DNA from: Chloroflexota bacterium
Lineage (GTDB): Bacteria > Chloroflexota > Limnocylindria > Limnocylindrales > CSP1-4
Reading direction: 5' to 3'
NCBI GenBank assembly: GCA_015661135.1
Contig: JACVXW010000035.1
Location: 1 to 8,518, forward strand
DNA length: 8,518 nucleotides
A program made the translations under genes and the position numbers. Positions within the stretch are counted from its first letter, which is position 1; every line of letters starts with the position of its first letter. The notes under the pieces are model-generated. The model was not told the origin of the DNA. It saw only the letters and a list, made by a program, of their open reading frames with translations, and searched no databases. Shown one piece after another: positions 1-6,298 of the stretch.

Positions 1-301
1 CGATCGCCACGTCCAGGCGGGTCAACAGGAAGATCTGGCGGTAATGCTCGGACAGGCCGGTCGCCACGAGCCGCCCGCCGCCGCGCTGGGCTCGAACAAG
101 GAGCGTCACGAGGAGCCCGATGCCGCCGCTGTTCATGTACTCAAGTCTGCTGAAATCCAGGATGACGGCCGAAACTCCGTTCGCCACCGCGAGGCCGTAG
201 GCGGCCATGAGGTCGGCTTCGCTGGCGGAGGTGACGTCGCCCGCGATCCGCAGGATGGCCGCGGGACCGTTCTGGTCCAGTTCGATGACGGTGGCGGTCA
301 T
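1..301 (-). CDS. STAS-domain anti-sigma factor antagonist, 3' end cut by window edge
   Basis: This is an RsbV/SpoIIAA-like anti-anti-sigma protein, expected to be cytoplasmic and to bind an RsbW-type kinase or anti-sigma factor when unphosphorylated. About 100 codons are visible. The STAS core reads ILDFSRLEYMNSGGIGLL, with Ser58 in the position of the phosphorylated serine of SpoIIAA/RsbV. The preceding Asp usual in that motif is Asn here, and the following residue is Gly. The later GLSEHYRQIF segment is shared with the gene just upstream (298-630), so the two are tandem paralogues. The ATG at 301 overlaps the upstream stop as ATGA and has a strong Shine-Dalgarno GGAAGGAG ending 7 nt before it. 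Compared with the 110-residue paralogue, only about ten C-terminal residues should be missing. Function is by family; the partner is not identifiable here. Confidence 0.9.
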   Translation of the reverse strand, partial: MTATVIELDQNGPAAILRIAGDVTSASEADLMAAYGLAVANGVSAVILDFSRLEYMNSGGIGLLVTLLVRAQRGGGRLVATGLSEHYRQIFLLTRLDVAI

Positions 302-630
302 GCGGCGTCTCCTTCCACGATCTCCATGAAGTCGGACAGGCGCGTGATCCGGAAGATCTCGCGGTAGTGCTCGGTCAGGCCGATGGCTCGGACCGCGCGC
401 CCGTCGCGGCGCGCCTGGGCCAGAAGCCGGACGACCAGCGCGATGCCGGTGCTGTTGATATAGCCGACGTGCGCGAAATCGAGGCTCACGCGCCGCGGCC
501 CCAGGGCGGCGACCCGCGCGTAGGCGCTGGCCAACGTCTCGTCGGCACGGCCGTTGAGATCGCCGCTGAGCCGGAGCCGGATCTCCTCCGGGACCTCCGT
601 GATCTCTGCGCCGAATTGCCGCTCATCCAT
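298..630 (-). CDS. STAS-domain anti-sigma factor antagonist
   Basis: A 110-residue protein the size of SpoIIAA/RsbV and made of a single STAS domain. The motif SLDFAHVGYINSTGIALV places Ser60, followed by Thr, at the phosphorylation site; the family's Asp before it is Asn, as in the neighbour at 1-301. The GLTEHYREIF region is nearly the same as in that neighbour, so this is one half of a tandem duplication. The start ATG at 630 lies 8 nt inside the end of the SpoIIE-HATPase gene and is preceded by GAGGAG at 638-643 with 7-nt spacing, so it has its own strong ribosome site as well as coupling. The likely role is to be dephosphorylated by the SpoIIE domain next door and then to capture an RsbW-like domain, possibly the HATPase domain of the same neighbour. 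That pairing is inferred from position. Confidence 0.95.
   Translation of the reverse strand: MDERQFGAEITEVPEEIRLRLSGDLNGRADETLASAYARVAALGPRRVSLDFAHVGYINSTGIALVVRLLAQARRDGRAVRAIGLTEHYREIFRITRLSDFMEIVEGDAA
309..316 (-). promoter_or_regulatory. Ribosome binding site for the STAS gene starting at 301
   Basis: Minus-strand GGAAGGAG ends 7 nt before the ATG at 301. It supports that start and shows that the last visible operon gene is not dependent on coupling alone. Confidence 0.75.
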
Positions 631-2257
631 CGGTTCGCTCCTCGCGCGCCATCGTCAGGGTGACCGTCTGGGTCGACCCGTCGCTGGTCACGTCCATCGA
701 ATCCACCATGTTCCTGATCAGGAAGAGCCCCCAGCCACGGGGCTTCTGCTCACCGGCGAGCTTGAGCTCGATGTCGGGTGCCTCGGCGTCCGTCGGGACA
801 GCGCCGGACAGCGCACGGTCCGTGATCCGGACGACGATCGCGTCCGCGGTCGTCTCCACGGCGATGTCGACGGGGACGTCCGGATTGCCCTGGCTGCCGT
901 ACTCGATGGCGTTCATCGTCGCCTCGCTGACGGCCGTCTTGAGGCGCTCGAGACGCGCCGGAGGCAGCCCCAGGCCGCCGACCGCCGCCGCGACGCGGTC
1001 CATCGCCAGGCGCTCGTTGCCCTCCTCGCCCGGGATGGAGAATGCCGTGATGAGCGCGGGGCCGGCCTGCCCGTCGCTCGCCGGTTCATCGGCCACGCCG
1101 GAGGCCCGCCGGAGGGTCACGAGTGTGATGTCGTCTTCCTGCTCCCAGTCGGGACCGGTGAACCGGTGGAGCGTCTCGAGCAGGCGGTCGAGCAGCTCGC
1201 TCCCGGAGTCGTCGACCGTCATCTCCTGTCGAAGGCGCGGGAAGCCGTACATCTCCTGGTTCGGGTCGTGGGCCTCCACGAGCCCGTCCGAGTAGAGCAG
1301 GACGTTGCTGCCGGGGGCGATTACGCCTTCGGTTTCCTCGTATCGGATGCCCGGCATGAGGCCTAGCGGCATGCCGGTCGCGCGCAGCTCGACAACACCG
1401 TCGCCCGTCCGGATGTAGGGCAGGTTGTGTCCCGCATTGGCCAGGACGATCCGGCCGGTTTCGGGCTCGAGGATCGCGAACAGGCAGGTCACGAACATCC
1501 GGGCCGGCATCTCCGGCTCGAGCAGGGCGTTCGCGCGGCTCAGGATGTCGCCCGGTGAATTGCTCCGGCTGGCTTCGGCACGGAGGATGGAGTGGGTCCG
1601 GGCCATCACCAGGGCTGCCGGCACACCCTTGTCGGTGACGTCACCGACGGCGATCCCGATCCGCCCGTCGGGCATCTCGATGAAGTCGTAGAAGTCGCCG
1701 CCGACGGCCCTCGCCGGGCCGTAGTAGGCAGCGATCTGCCACTGCGGCAGCTTCGGCAGCTCGCGCGGCAGGAATTGCTGCTGGATGAGGGTCGCGACGC
1801 GCATCTCCTGCTCGAGGCGCTCGCGCTCGGCGGCTTCGTTTGCCTGCTCGCGGACTAGCTGGGCGACCCGGATGGCCGGGGCCGCCTGGGCGGCGAGGGT
1901 GGTCAGGAGGCGCCGGTCGTCGGAGTAGTACTCCTGCTCGGACAGGCGCGGCCCGAGGTTCAGGGTTCCGATCAGTTCCCCCTGCGAGACGAGGGGCACG
2001 ACGAGAGCCACGCCGGCCTCGCGCATCGCCCGGACCGCCGGCGAGTCCAGCTCCAGCCGGCCGATCTCGACCGGCCCGGATGCCGACTGGAGATAGGCGA
2101 GCAGCGGGTCCGACTCGGCGATGTCCACCGCGATGGACGGATCGTCGGTCGGGCGCGTCGGTTCCTCGATCACCGGCGGCGCGGGCACAGGACTCGGGTC
2201 CGGAGCGCCGGCGCGACGTCTCAGGAGGCGGCGGATCGGACGCATCAGTTCGGTCAT
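623..2257 (-). CDS. Partial GAF - SpoIIE PP2C phosphatase - HATPase (RsbW-like) signalling protein
   Basis: A 544-residue soluble protein expected to reset STAS-domain phosphorylation. Residues 1-40 are a basic, Pro-rich linker. Residues about 45-135 match only the C-terminal half of a GAF domain (VPLVSQGELIGTLNLG, then a helix running into a coiled coil at 135-160). Residues about 165-385 are a complete SpoIIE/RsbU-type PP2C domain: GGDFYD 186-191, GDVTDKG 205-211, NAGHNLP 274-280, YSDGLVEA 322-329 and QEDDITLV 373-380 supply the metal-binding acidic residues. Residues about 405-540 are an RsbW-type HATPase: E445 and N449 of the N box, D480 in a poorly conserved G1 box, and the G2 motif RGWGLFLI 507-514. 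It therefore carries phosphatase and potential kinase or anti-sigma activity in one chain. The ATG at 2257 overlaps the upstream stop (ATGA); AAGGTG lies 8-9 nt before it. No earlier in-frame ATG follows the upstream ORF. In relatives that I recall the membrane region, tail and full GAF precede this sequence in the same protein. Confidence 0.95.
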   Translation of the reverse strand: MTELMRPIRRLLRRRAGAPDPSPVPAPPVIEEPTRPTDDPSIAVDIAESDPLLAYLQSASGPVEIGRLELDSPAVRAMREAGVALVVPLVSQGELIGTLNLGPRLSEQEYYSDDRRLLTTLAAQAAPAIRVAQLVREQANEAAERERLEQEMRVATLIQQQFLPRELPKLPQWQIAAYYGPARAVGGDFYDFIEMPDGRIGIAVGDVTDKGVPAALVMARTHSILRAEASRSNSPGDILSRANALLEPEMPARMFVTCLFAILEPETGRIVLANAGHNLPYIRTGDGVVELRATGMPLGLMPGIRYEETEGVIAPGSNVLLYSDGLVEAHDPNQEMYGFPRLRQEMTVDDSGSELLDRLLETLHRFTGPDWEQEDDITLVTLRRASGVADEPASDGQAGPALITAFSIPGEEGNERLAMDRVAAAVGGLGLPPARLERLKTAVSEATMNAIEYGSQGNPDVPVDIAVETTADAIVVRITDRALSGAVPTDAEAPDIELKLAGEQKPRGWGLFLIRNMVDSMDVTSDGSTQTVTLTMAREERTDG

Positions 2258-2475
2258 GTCGTGGTCACCTTCGCAGCGTGGCGTCCGGGGATCGTTACGG
2301 GAGAGCGCCGAACGGTCGTTTCGTGGCGCCGGAGCCAGACCGTGCTCGACACTGGGTGGAACGTATGACCGACGACGCCCACAACATCGACTTCGATGCG
2401 CTCCAGGTCGATGTCATCGCGCAGGCGGGCGGTCAGCGCCCGGCCCACCATCGCGAAGGTTCGTGGCGCTGTCAT
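2254..2475 (-). CDS. Small stand-alone tail-module protein (GAF N-terminal half-like)
   Basis: A 73-residue protein with no transmembrane segment. Residues about 6-50 align with the C-terminal tails of the three membrane paralogues upstream: RTFAMVGRALTARLRDDIDL, then a helical stretch, then STVWLRR at 44-50. The last 23 residues are polar and basic and match nothing that I recognise. Helix, strand and WLR resemble the first helix and first strand of a GAF domain, whose second half opens the next gene. Both ends are ATGA overlaps (2472-2475 and 2254-2257), and GGGAG at 2482-2486 sits 6 nt before the ATG, so translation is plausible. It could be a remnant of a receptor that lost its membrane part, or a functional adaptor supplying half of the GAF fold. 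The homology is clear by eye; the function is inference. Confidence 0.72.
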   Translation of the reverse strand: MTAPRTFAMVGRALTARLRDDIDLERIEVDVVGVVGHTFHPVSSTVWLRRHETTVRRSPVTIPGRHAAKVTTT

Positions 2476-3692
2476 CGAGTTCTCCCGCGCAGCCAGATCC
2501 TGGCCGTTGTCGGGCGGACGGCGGAGGTCGCCGTGCCCACGATCTCGTCACTGACCGTGCTCAGGTCGATGTCCCCGCGCAGTCGAGCGGCGAACGTCCG
2601 GACCGTCTGATCGGCGTCGTACCGGGCGCGGTCGAACCGTCGATCAACAGCCCCCTGCACGCGCCGGCGCAGCGGCTGGAAGAGCGCGAAGACCACGAGC
2701 GTCGACGCCGCGACGGCGACCGTCTGCTCCTTCGTGAACGGGGCCAGCAAGCCCTGGATGGCCAGAATCGTCCCCACGAACACGGCGCCCAGGATCCCCG
2801 TTACCGCGCTATACGCAATGGTCCGGCTGATGAGTCGATCGATGTCGTACAGGCCGTGGCGCAGGATCGCGATGCCGATGGCAACCGGGACGAGCGCGCC
2901 GGCGAAACCGAAGACGGCCAGGCCGATCTCCGGCGGGTCGCCGGCGACAACGGCGCCAGCGCCCGAAAAGCCGAACGCTCCCGTCGCCACGACGAGCGCG
3001 AGCCCGAACCACTTCAGCTGCTGCCGCTCGATGGACGCTGCGAGCCGGTAGCGCGAGACGAGCGACCACAGAAGGAGGGGGACGAAGATGACGCTGCTCG
3101 CGGCGGCCACAGGCGAGACCTCCATCCCGAGCGCCGACCGCAGGTCGGGGCCCAACCCGAACGGGTTCTCGATGGTCGGGAAGACACTCAGCGGTCCGGG
3201 TTGGAGGACGATCATCAGCCACGCCACCGGGCCGCCGATCAAGAACAGGCGGACGAAGCGATCCCATCGAGGGGTTTGCCCTCGACCGGTCGGGAAGATG
3301 AACCCGATGCCGAACAGAAAGCCTCCCATGGTGATGAAGAGGGTGGTCAGCCAGCCGGTGAGCTGGGCAGTCCGGAGTGCCTCCTGCGTGCCGACCGCGA
3401 CCATGGAATAGGTCGCGGCCGCGGCGAATATGCCCGCGGCGTGCCCGACGCCGATCAGGACCATGCCCCAGCCGATGGCGTTGAGCGGGCGCCGAACGAC
3501 CAGTAGCGCCCCGACCGAGGCAAACGCGACTCCCATGACCCCGAACCCGACCAGCGCGACATCGCCAAACCCGAACGGGTTCCGGACGATCGGGACCGGG
3601 TCGATGATCCGAAGCGTGATCGCCCCCACTGCGCCGACGAGCGCGGCGAGCCACCCGACGATCGCGTATGGTCGGGCCAGCCTCCGCATCAT
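2472..3692 (-). CDS. Polytopic membrane sensor-like protein with cytoplasmic tail (paralogue C)
   Basis: A 406-residue inner-membrane protein with about eight hydrophobic helices followed by a soluble tail from about residue 340. Motifs shared with paralogues A and B are NAIGW (71-75), FPTGR (133-137), LQPGPL..ENPFG (163-179), ERQQLKW (222-228), AILRHGLYDIDRLISRTIAY (275-294), VAVAAST, and the tail RRFDRARYDADQTVRTFAARL ending IWLRGRTR. The NPFG motif occurs twice (38-41 and 176-179). This fold occurs as the N-terminal sensory part of Chloroflexota and actinobacterial phosphatases and kinases; here no catalytic domain follows. The ligand is unknown. I chose the ATG at 3692, which overlaps an upstream TGA as ATGA and begins MMRRLARP, like paralogue A's MRRS. 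ATG 3689 is equally possible. A GTG at 3755 would add 21 residues that merely read the upstream ORF's conserved tail out of frame. No clear Shine-Dalgarno precedes any choice, so translation probably depends on coupling. Confidence 0.9.
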   Translation of the reverse strand: MMRRLARPYAIVGWLAALVGAVGAITLRIIDPVPIVRNPFGFGDVALVGFGVMGVAFASVGALLVVRRPLNAIGWGMVLIGVGHAAGIFAAAATYSMVAVGTQEALRTAQLTGWLTTLFITMGGFLFGIGFIFPTGRGQTPRWDRFVRLFLIGGPVAWLMIVLQPGPLSVFPTIENPFGLGPDLRSALGMEVSPVAAASSVIFVPLLLWSLVSRYRLAASIERQQLKWFGLALVVATGAFGFSGAGAVVAGDPPEIGLAVFGFAGALVPVAIGIAILRHGLYDIDRLISRTIAYSAVTGILGAVFVGTILAIQGLLAPFTKEQTVAVAASTLVVFALFQPLRRRVQGAVDRRFDRARYDADQTVRTFAARLRGDIDLSTVSDEIVGTATSAVRPTTARIWLRGRTR

Positions 3693-3724
3693 CGCAGCGC
3701 CGCCGGACGCCAACGGTCCCTCAT
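3689..3724 (-). CDS. Possible 11-codon coupling mini-ORF or frameshift scar
   Basis: Minus strand, ATG at 3724 overlapping the stop of the 55-codon ORF (ATGA) and ending TGA at 3691-3689, which itself overlaps the start of paralogue C (ATGA). It would encode MRDRWRPAALR. It fills the only gap in an otherwise fully overlapping operon. It may carry ribosomes to paralogue C, which lacks a ribosome site. Alternatively it is the old N-terminus of paralogue C cut off by a one-base frameshift. It is short enough to be chance. Confidence 0.25.
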   Translation of the reverse strand: MRDRWRPAALR

Positions 3725-3888
3725 TGGCCGGCCCTCCGAAGCCATAGACCCACACGGGATGGAGCGATCGCTTGTCGGACGGTGCCGTCCACGACCGCGC
3801 GGATCACGATCGAGCCAAGGCCGCCGACGATCGCCAGGAGCCAGCCGGCGACGGGCAGCCTCACGACCCATCTCGCCCTCGAGGTCAT
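3721..3888 (-). CDS. 55-residue hybrid: first TM helix joined to tail module (probable internally deleted paralogue)
   Basis: The ATG at 3888 overlaps the stop of paralogue B (ATGA), and GGGCGGG lies just upstream as a weak ribosome site. Residues 1-30 look like the N-terminus of the membrane paralogues: basic start MTSRARW, then one helix VAGWLLAIVGGLGSIVI resembling IVGWLAALVGAVGAI of paralogue C. Residues 31-55 are the end of the tail, AVVDGTVRQAIAPSRVGLWL, closest to paralogue A (TVRRAIAPSSVGLWL) also at DNA level. The entire central membrane region, about 320 residues, is missing. The join falls at AVVD, a string that occurs in paralogue B's tail (SSAVVDAV) and resembles the end of helix 1 in C (RIIDP), so deletion through short shared sequence is likely. 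The frame is open and keeps overlapping junctions on both sides. It may be made as a one-helix membrane-anchored tail, or be a decaying remnant. Confidence 0.58.
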   Translation of the reverse strand: MTSRARWVVRLPVAGWLLAIVGGLGSIVIRAVVDGTVRQAIAPSRVGLWLRRAGQ

Positions 3889-5084
3889 CGTGCCCGCCCG
3901 AATCGGAGCCACAGGCTCGCCGCGGTGGGTTCTACGCTCCGCACGACCGCGTCGACGACGGCGCTGCTGACAATGGGAAGATCCATCTCGTCGCGAAGGC
4001 GTGCGGCGAGGGCTTCGAGCGTTCGCTCCGAGTCGTAGCGTGCGCGGTTGAAGCGATGATCCACAGCGGCCTGCGTCCGGCGTCGAACGGGTTGGAACAG
4101 CGCCGCCGCGATGAGCGTGGACGCGGCCACGGCGACCGTGTCGCCACCGGTGATCGCGCCAAGCGGACCCTGCAGGATCAGGATCAAGCCGGCGTAGACG
4201 GCCAGCAGTGTCGCGCTGATCACGCCGTACGAGATCGTTCGACTGACGATCCGGTCGATCTCGTACAGGCGGTAGCGGATGATCGCGACGCCGATGGCCA
4301 GCGGTGGCAGGAGCAGGGACAGTACCCAAGCGGTCCACACGGCGCCGTTCAGCGCCTCGTCGCCAGAAGTCAATAACAAGAGCGCGAAGAGCACGATCGA
4401 GATGCCGATCGCCGCCGCCAGCCAGCGGATCTGGGCGCGGACGACCGAGCTCCCGCGGACGTAGCGGCGGACGAGCCCGACGAGCGCGAGGATCGACGCC
4501 AGGCCGTACGCGAACAAGGCGACCGTGAGAGCTGCGTCGACGAATGGGATCCCGGCGACGGCGAGCGGATTGTCGACCGGCTCGATCGAGCCGAACTCGA
4601 GTGGCCCCGGTTGGAGGGCGCCAGTGAGGATGACCGCTAGCGAGACGGCGAGCAGCGCGTCCGTGAGGATGGCCAGCCGACCCGGCTCGCGTCCTTCCGG
4701 GAACCGGCTGATGAGGAGTGGTCCGCTCAGGGCGATGACCACCGAGGACATCGCGGAGCCGATGACGGCCAGGGCCGCACCTAGCGGCGGCAGGTGTCCC
4801 GGCTGGGAATCGAGGGCGACCGCGGCACCGAAGAGGAGGCCGGCCGCGGCGAGGAGCAGGCCCATCGTCAGACAGATCCGGCCGACGGCCTGGCCGGGCC
4901 GCCGATCCTCGATCAGGGCGCCCACCGTCGTGAACGCGATCACGCCGCCGATCGCGCCCCAGTCTAACCCGGACGGCTGGTCGCCAGCCGCTGCCGAGAC
5001 GGTCGCCACGATCGCGACGGCGGTCGCCACGAGCGGCAGGGCGATCAGGACCCGATGACGTCGCACGGATCGAGGACCGCTCAT
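3885..5084 (-). CDS. Polytopic membrane sensor-like protein with cytoplasmic tail (paralogue B)
   Basis: A 399-residue inner-membrane protein with about eight hydrophobic helices (the first at about 12-33) and a soluble tail from about 335. It shares the family scaffold but is the most divergent copy: FPEGR (128-132) instead of FPTGR, QAVGR (65-69) instead of NxIGW, and AQIRW (217-221) instead of QQLKW. Retained motifs include LQPGPL..DNPL (158-174), IIRYRLYEIDRIVSRTISYG (268-287), VAVAAST (317-323) and the tail HRFNRARYDSERTLEALAARL, with SLWLRFGRAR at the end. The start ATG at 5084 overlaps the stop of paralogue A (ATGA); only a GGGGCGG stretch precedes it. The same frame stays open far upstream to 6260, but that part is antisense-like Arg/Pro-rich shadow of paralogue A. 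Role as a receptor component is by family and position; ligand unknown. Confidence 0.9.
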   Translation of the reverse strand: MSGPRSVRRHRVLIALPLVATAVAIVATVSAAAGDQPSGLDWGAIGGVIAFTTVGALIEDRRPGQAVGRICLTMGLLLAAAGLLFGAAVALDSQPGHLPPLGAALAVIGSAMSSVVIALSGPLLISRFPEGREPGRLAILTDALLAVSLAVILTGALQPGPLEFGSIEPVDNPLAVAGIPFVDAALTVALFAYGLASILALVGLVRRYVRGSSVVRAQIRWLAAAIGISIVLFALLLLTSGDEALNGAVWTAWVLSLLLPPLAIGVAIIRYRLYEIDRIVSRTISYGVISATLLAVYAGLILILQGPLGAITGGDTVAVAASTLIAAALFQPVRRRTQAAVDHRFNRARYDSERTLEALAARLRDEMDLPIVSSAVVDAVVRSVEPTAASLWLRFGRAR

Positions 5085-6298
5085 CGGCCGCCGCCCCGCA
5101 ACCACAGGCCGACGCTGGACGGCGCGATGGCCCGTCGGACCGTCGCGTCGAGTTCGCCCGCGATGGTCGGGAGGTCCACCTCGTCGCGGAGTCGGGAGGC
5201 GAAACCGGCAACGGTCCGTTCCGCGTCGTATCGCGCTCGGTGGAAGCGGCGGTCGACGACCCGCTGGACCCGGACGCGGACGGGATTGAAGAGCGCGGCG
5301 ACGAGCAAGGTGGAAGCCGCGACGGCGATCCCCGAGTTGTTGACGAGCGGGCTCACGTTGGACACGAGCGTGAGATTCGCCGCGGCGAAGACCCCGAACA
5401 GGACAAGCGACACCACGCCATAGCCGATCGCGTTGCTGATGATCCGGTCGACGGCGTAGAGCCGGTAGCGCAGGATCGCCAGCCCGATGGCGAGCGGGCC
5501 GATGGGAAGCGCGATGAAAAGACCGAAGTAGGAGATCTCGCCGATCGAATTGAGCAGCGTACCTTCCGCCACGCCGAGGACGTCGGAGAGAACGAGGCCG
5601 GTCACAGGTACCAGCCCGACGCCACCGGCGAGAGCGAGCCACTTCAGCTGCTGGCGCTCGTCGCCGCGCGCCGTGTGGAAGCGGACGACGAGGAGGCCCA
5701 GGCTGAGGATCAGGGCTCCGAGCAGGGCCGCGCCCGGGACGACGCCCATGCCGCTGACCAGCTCGCCGACGATCCCCGGAGCCCCGAGCGGGTTGTTCAC
5801 GTCCTCGAAGGCACCGAGCGGCCCGGGTCGAACGGCGGCGAGGGCCCACCCGGCAAGCGACGCACTCGCACAAAGCAGGCCCGGCAGGCGGACCCTCCCG
5901 GCCGGAAGGCGGCCGGTCGGGAACGTGAGGAACACGATCGTCATGCCGACCGCGATGATCGGAAAGGTCTGCTCGTTGAACCAGGCGGCCAGGAGCACGA
6001 CAGGGGAGCGGAAGCCGGATGCGAGCGAGGTGCTCGCGTACTCGTAGGCGAGGCTGCTGGCCACGAAGCTGACGCCTATGAGGAGCAGGATCCAGCCGAT
6101 GACGTTCCCGGGACGTCGGATCGCGATGAGCAGCCCAACCGATGGGAATGTTTGCAAGAGGAGGAGAAAGGCGGCGGAGAGAAGGACCTCTTCGGGTGAC
6201 AGTGGGCCCCGTGGCACGGCAATCAGCGCGTAGGCGGTCGGGCCGACCGCAGCAAGCCACAGGGTCAGGGCGGCGAGGACGCGGATCGACCGGCGCAT
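5081..6298 (-). CDS. Polytopic membrane sensor-like protein with cytoplasmic tail (paralogue A), first gene of the operon
   Basis: A 405-residue inner-membrane protein with eight or nine hydrophobic helices between residues about 8 and 316, then a cytoplasmic tail. Family motifs are NVIGWILLLIGV (65-76), FPTGR (126-130), VRPGPLGAFEDVNNPLG (156-172), ERQQLKWLALAG (214-225), AILRYRLYAVDRIISNAIGY (274-293), VAAST (326-330) and the tail RRFHRARYDAERTVAGFASRL, RDEVDL and SVGLWLRGGGR. The tail in relatives leads into GAF, kinase or SpoIIE domains; here the protein stops right after WLR. I chose ATG 6298 because AGGA lies 7 nt upstream and the protein then begins MRRS like paralogue C. ATG 6319 would add seven residues and has no comparable ribosome site. 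As the first gene it probably has its promoter in the 70-bp divergent gap. Signal sensed is unknown. Confidence 0.9.
   Translation of the reverse strand: MRRSIRVLAALTLWLAAVGPTAYALIAVPRGPLSPEEVLLSAAFLLLLQTFPSVGLLIAIRRPGNVIGWILLLIGVSFVASSLAYEYASTSLASGFRSPVVLLAAWFNEQTFPIIAVGMTIVFLTFPTGRLPAGRVRLPGLLCASASLAGWALAAVRPGPLGAFEDVNNPLGAPGIVGELVSGMGVVPGAALLGALILSLGLLVVRFHTARGDERQQLKWLALAGGVGLVPVTGLVLSDVLGVAEGTLLNSIGEISYFGLFIALPIGPLAIGLAILRYRLYAVDRIISNAIGYGVVSLVLFGVFAAANLTLVSNVSPLVNNSGIAVAASTLLVAALFNPVRVRVQRVVDRRFHRARYDAERTVAGFASRLRDEVDLPTIAGELDATVRRAIAPSSVGLWLRGGGR

Larger units (their letters stand above)
2326..5266 (-). repeat. Five dispersed copies of the RARYDA...RLRDExDL...WLR tail module
   Basis: Protein-level repeats on the minus strand lie at about 5084-5266 (A), 3888-4070 (B), 3724-3798 (hybrid ORF, last 25 residues only), 2475-2660 (C) and 2326-2460 (73-residue ORF). 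All keep the xLWLR or xWLR end. Some DNA identity survives between A and C: the segments at 3009-3030 and 5639-5660, encoding the ERQQLKW region, differ at one base in 22. The pattern points to tandem duplication of a receptor gene followed by divergence and deletion. Confidence 0.75.

Noticed and set aside
2121..3506. 461-codon plus-strand open frame
   Set aside because: It is Arg/Asp/Glu/Gly-rich antisense to three minus-strand genes with recognisable domains; a shadow frame.
3154..3581. Two copies of the near-palindrome AACCCGAACGGGTT (3154-3167 and 3568-3581)
   Set aside because: Each encodes the NPFG motif of paralogue C on the minus strand, so coding explains the repeat; nothing suggests an operator or terminator.
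3693..3755. GTG start for paralogue C at 3755
   Set aside because: The extra 21 residues read the conserved tail DNA of the hybrid ORF out of frame, and no ribosome site precedes the GTG.
5085..6260. Upstream extension of paralogue B's frame (to 791 codons)
   Set aside because: The added part overlaps paralogue A in another frame and is Arg/Pro-rich without hydrophobic helices. The ATG at 5084 begins the family-like sequence and overlaps the previous stop.
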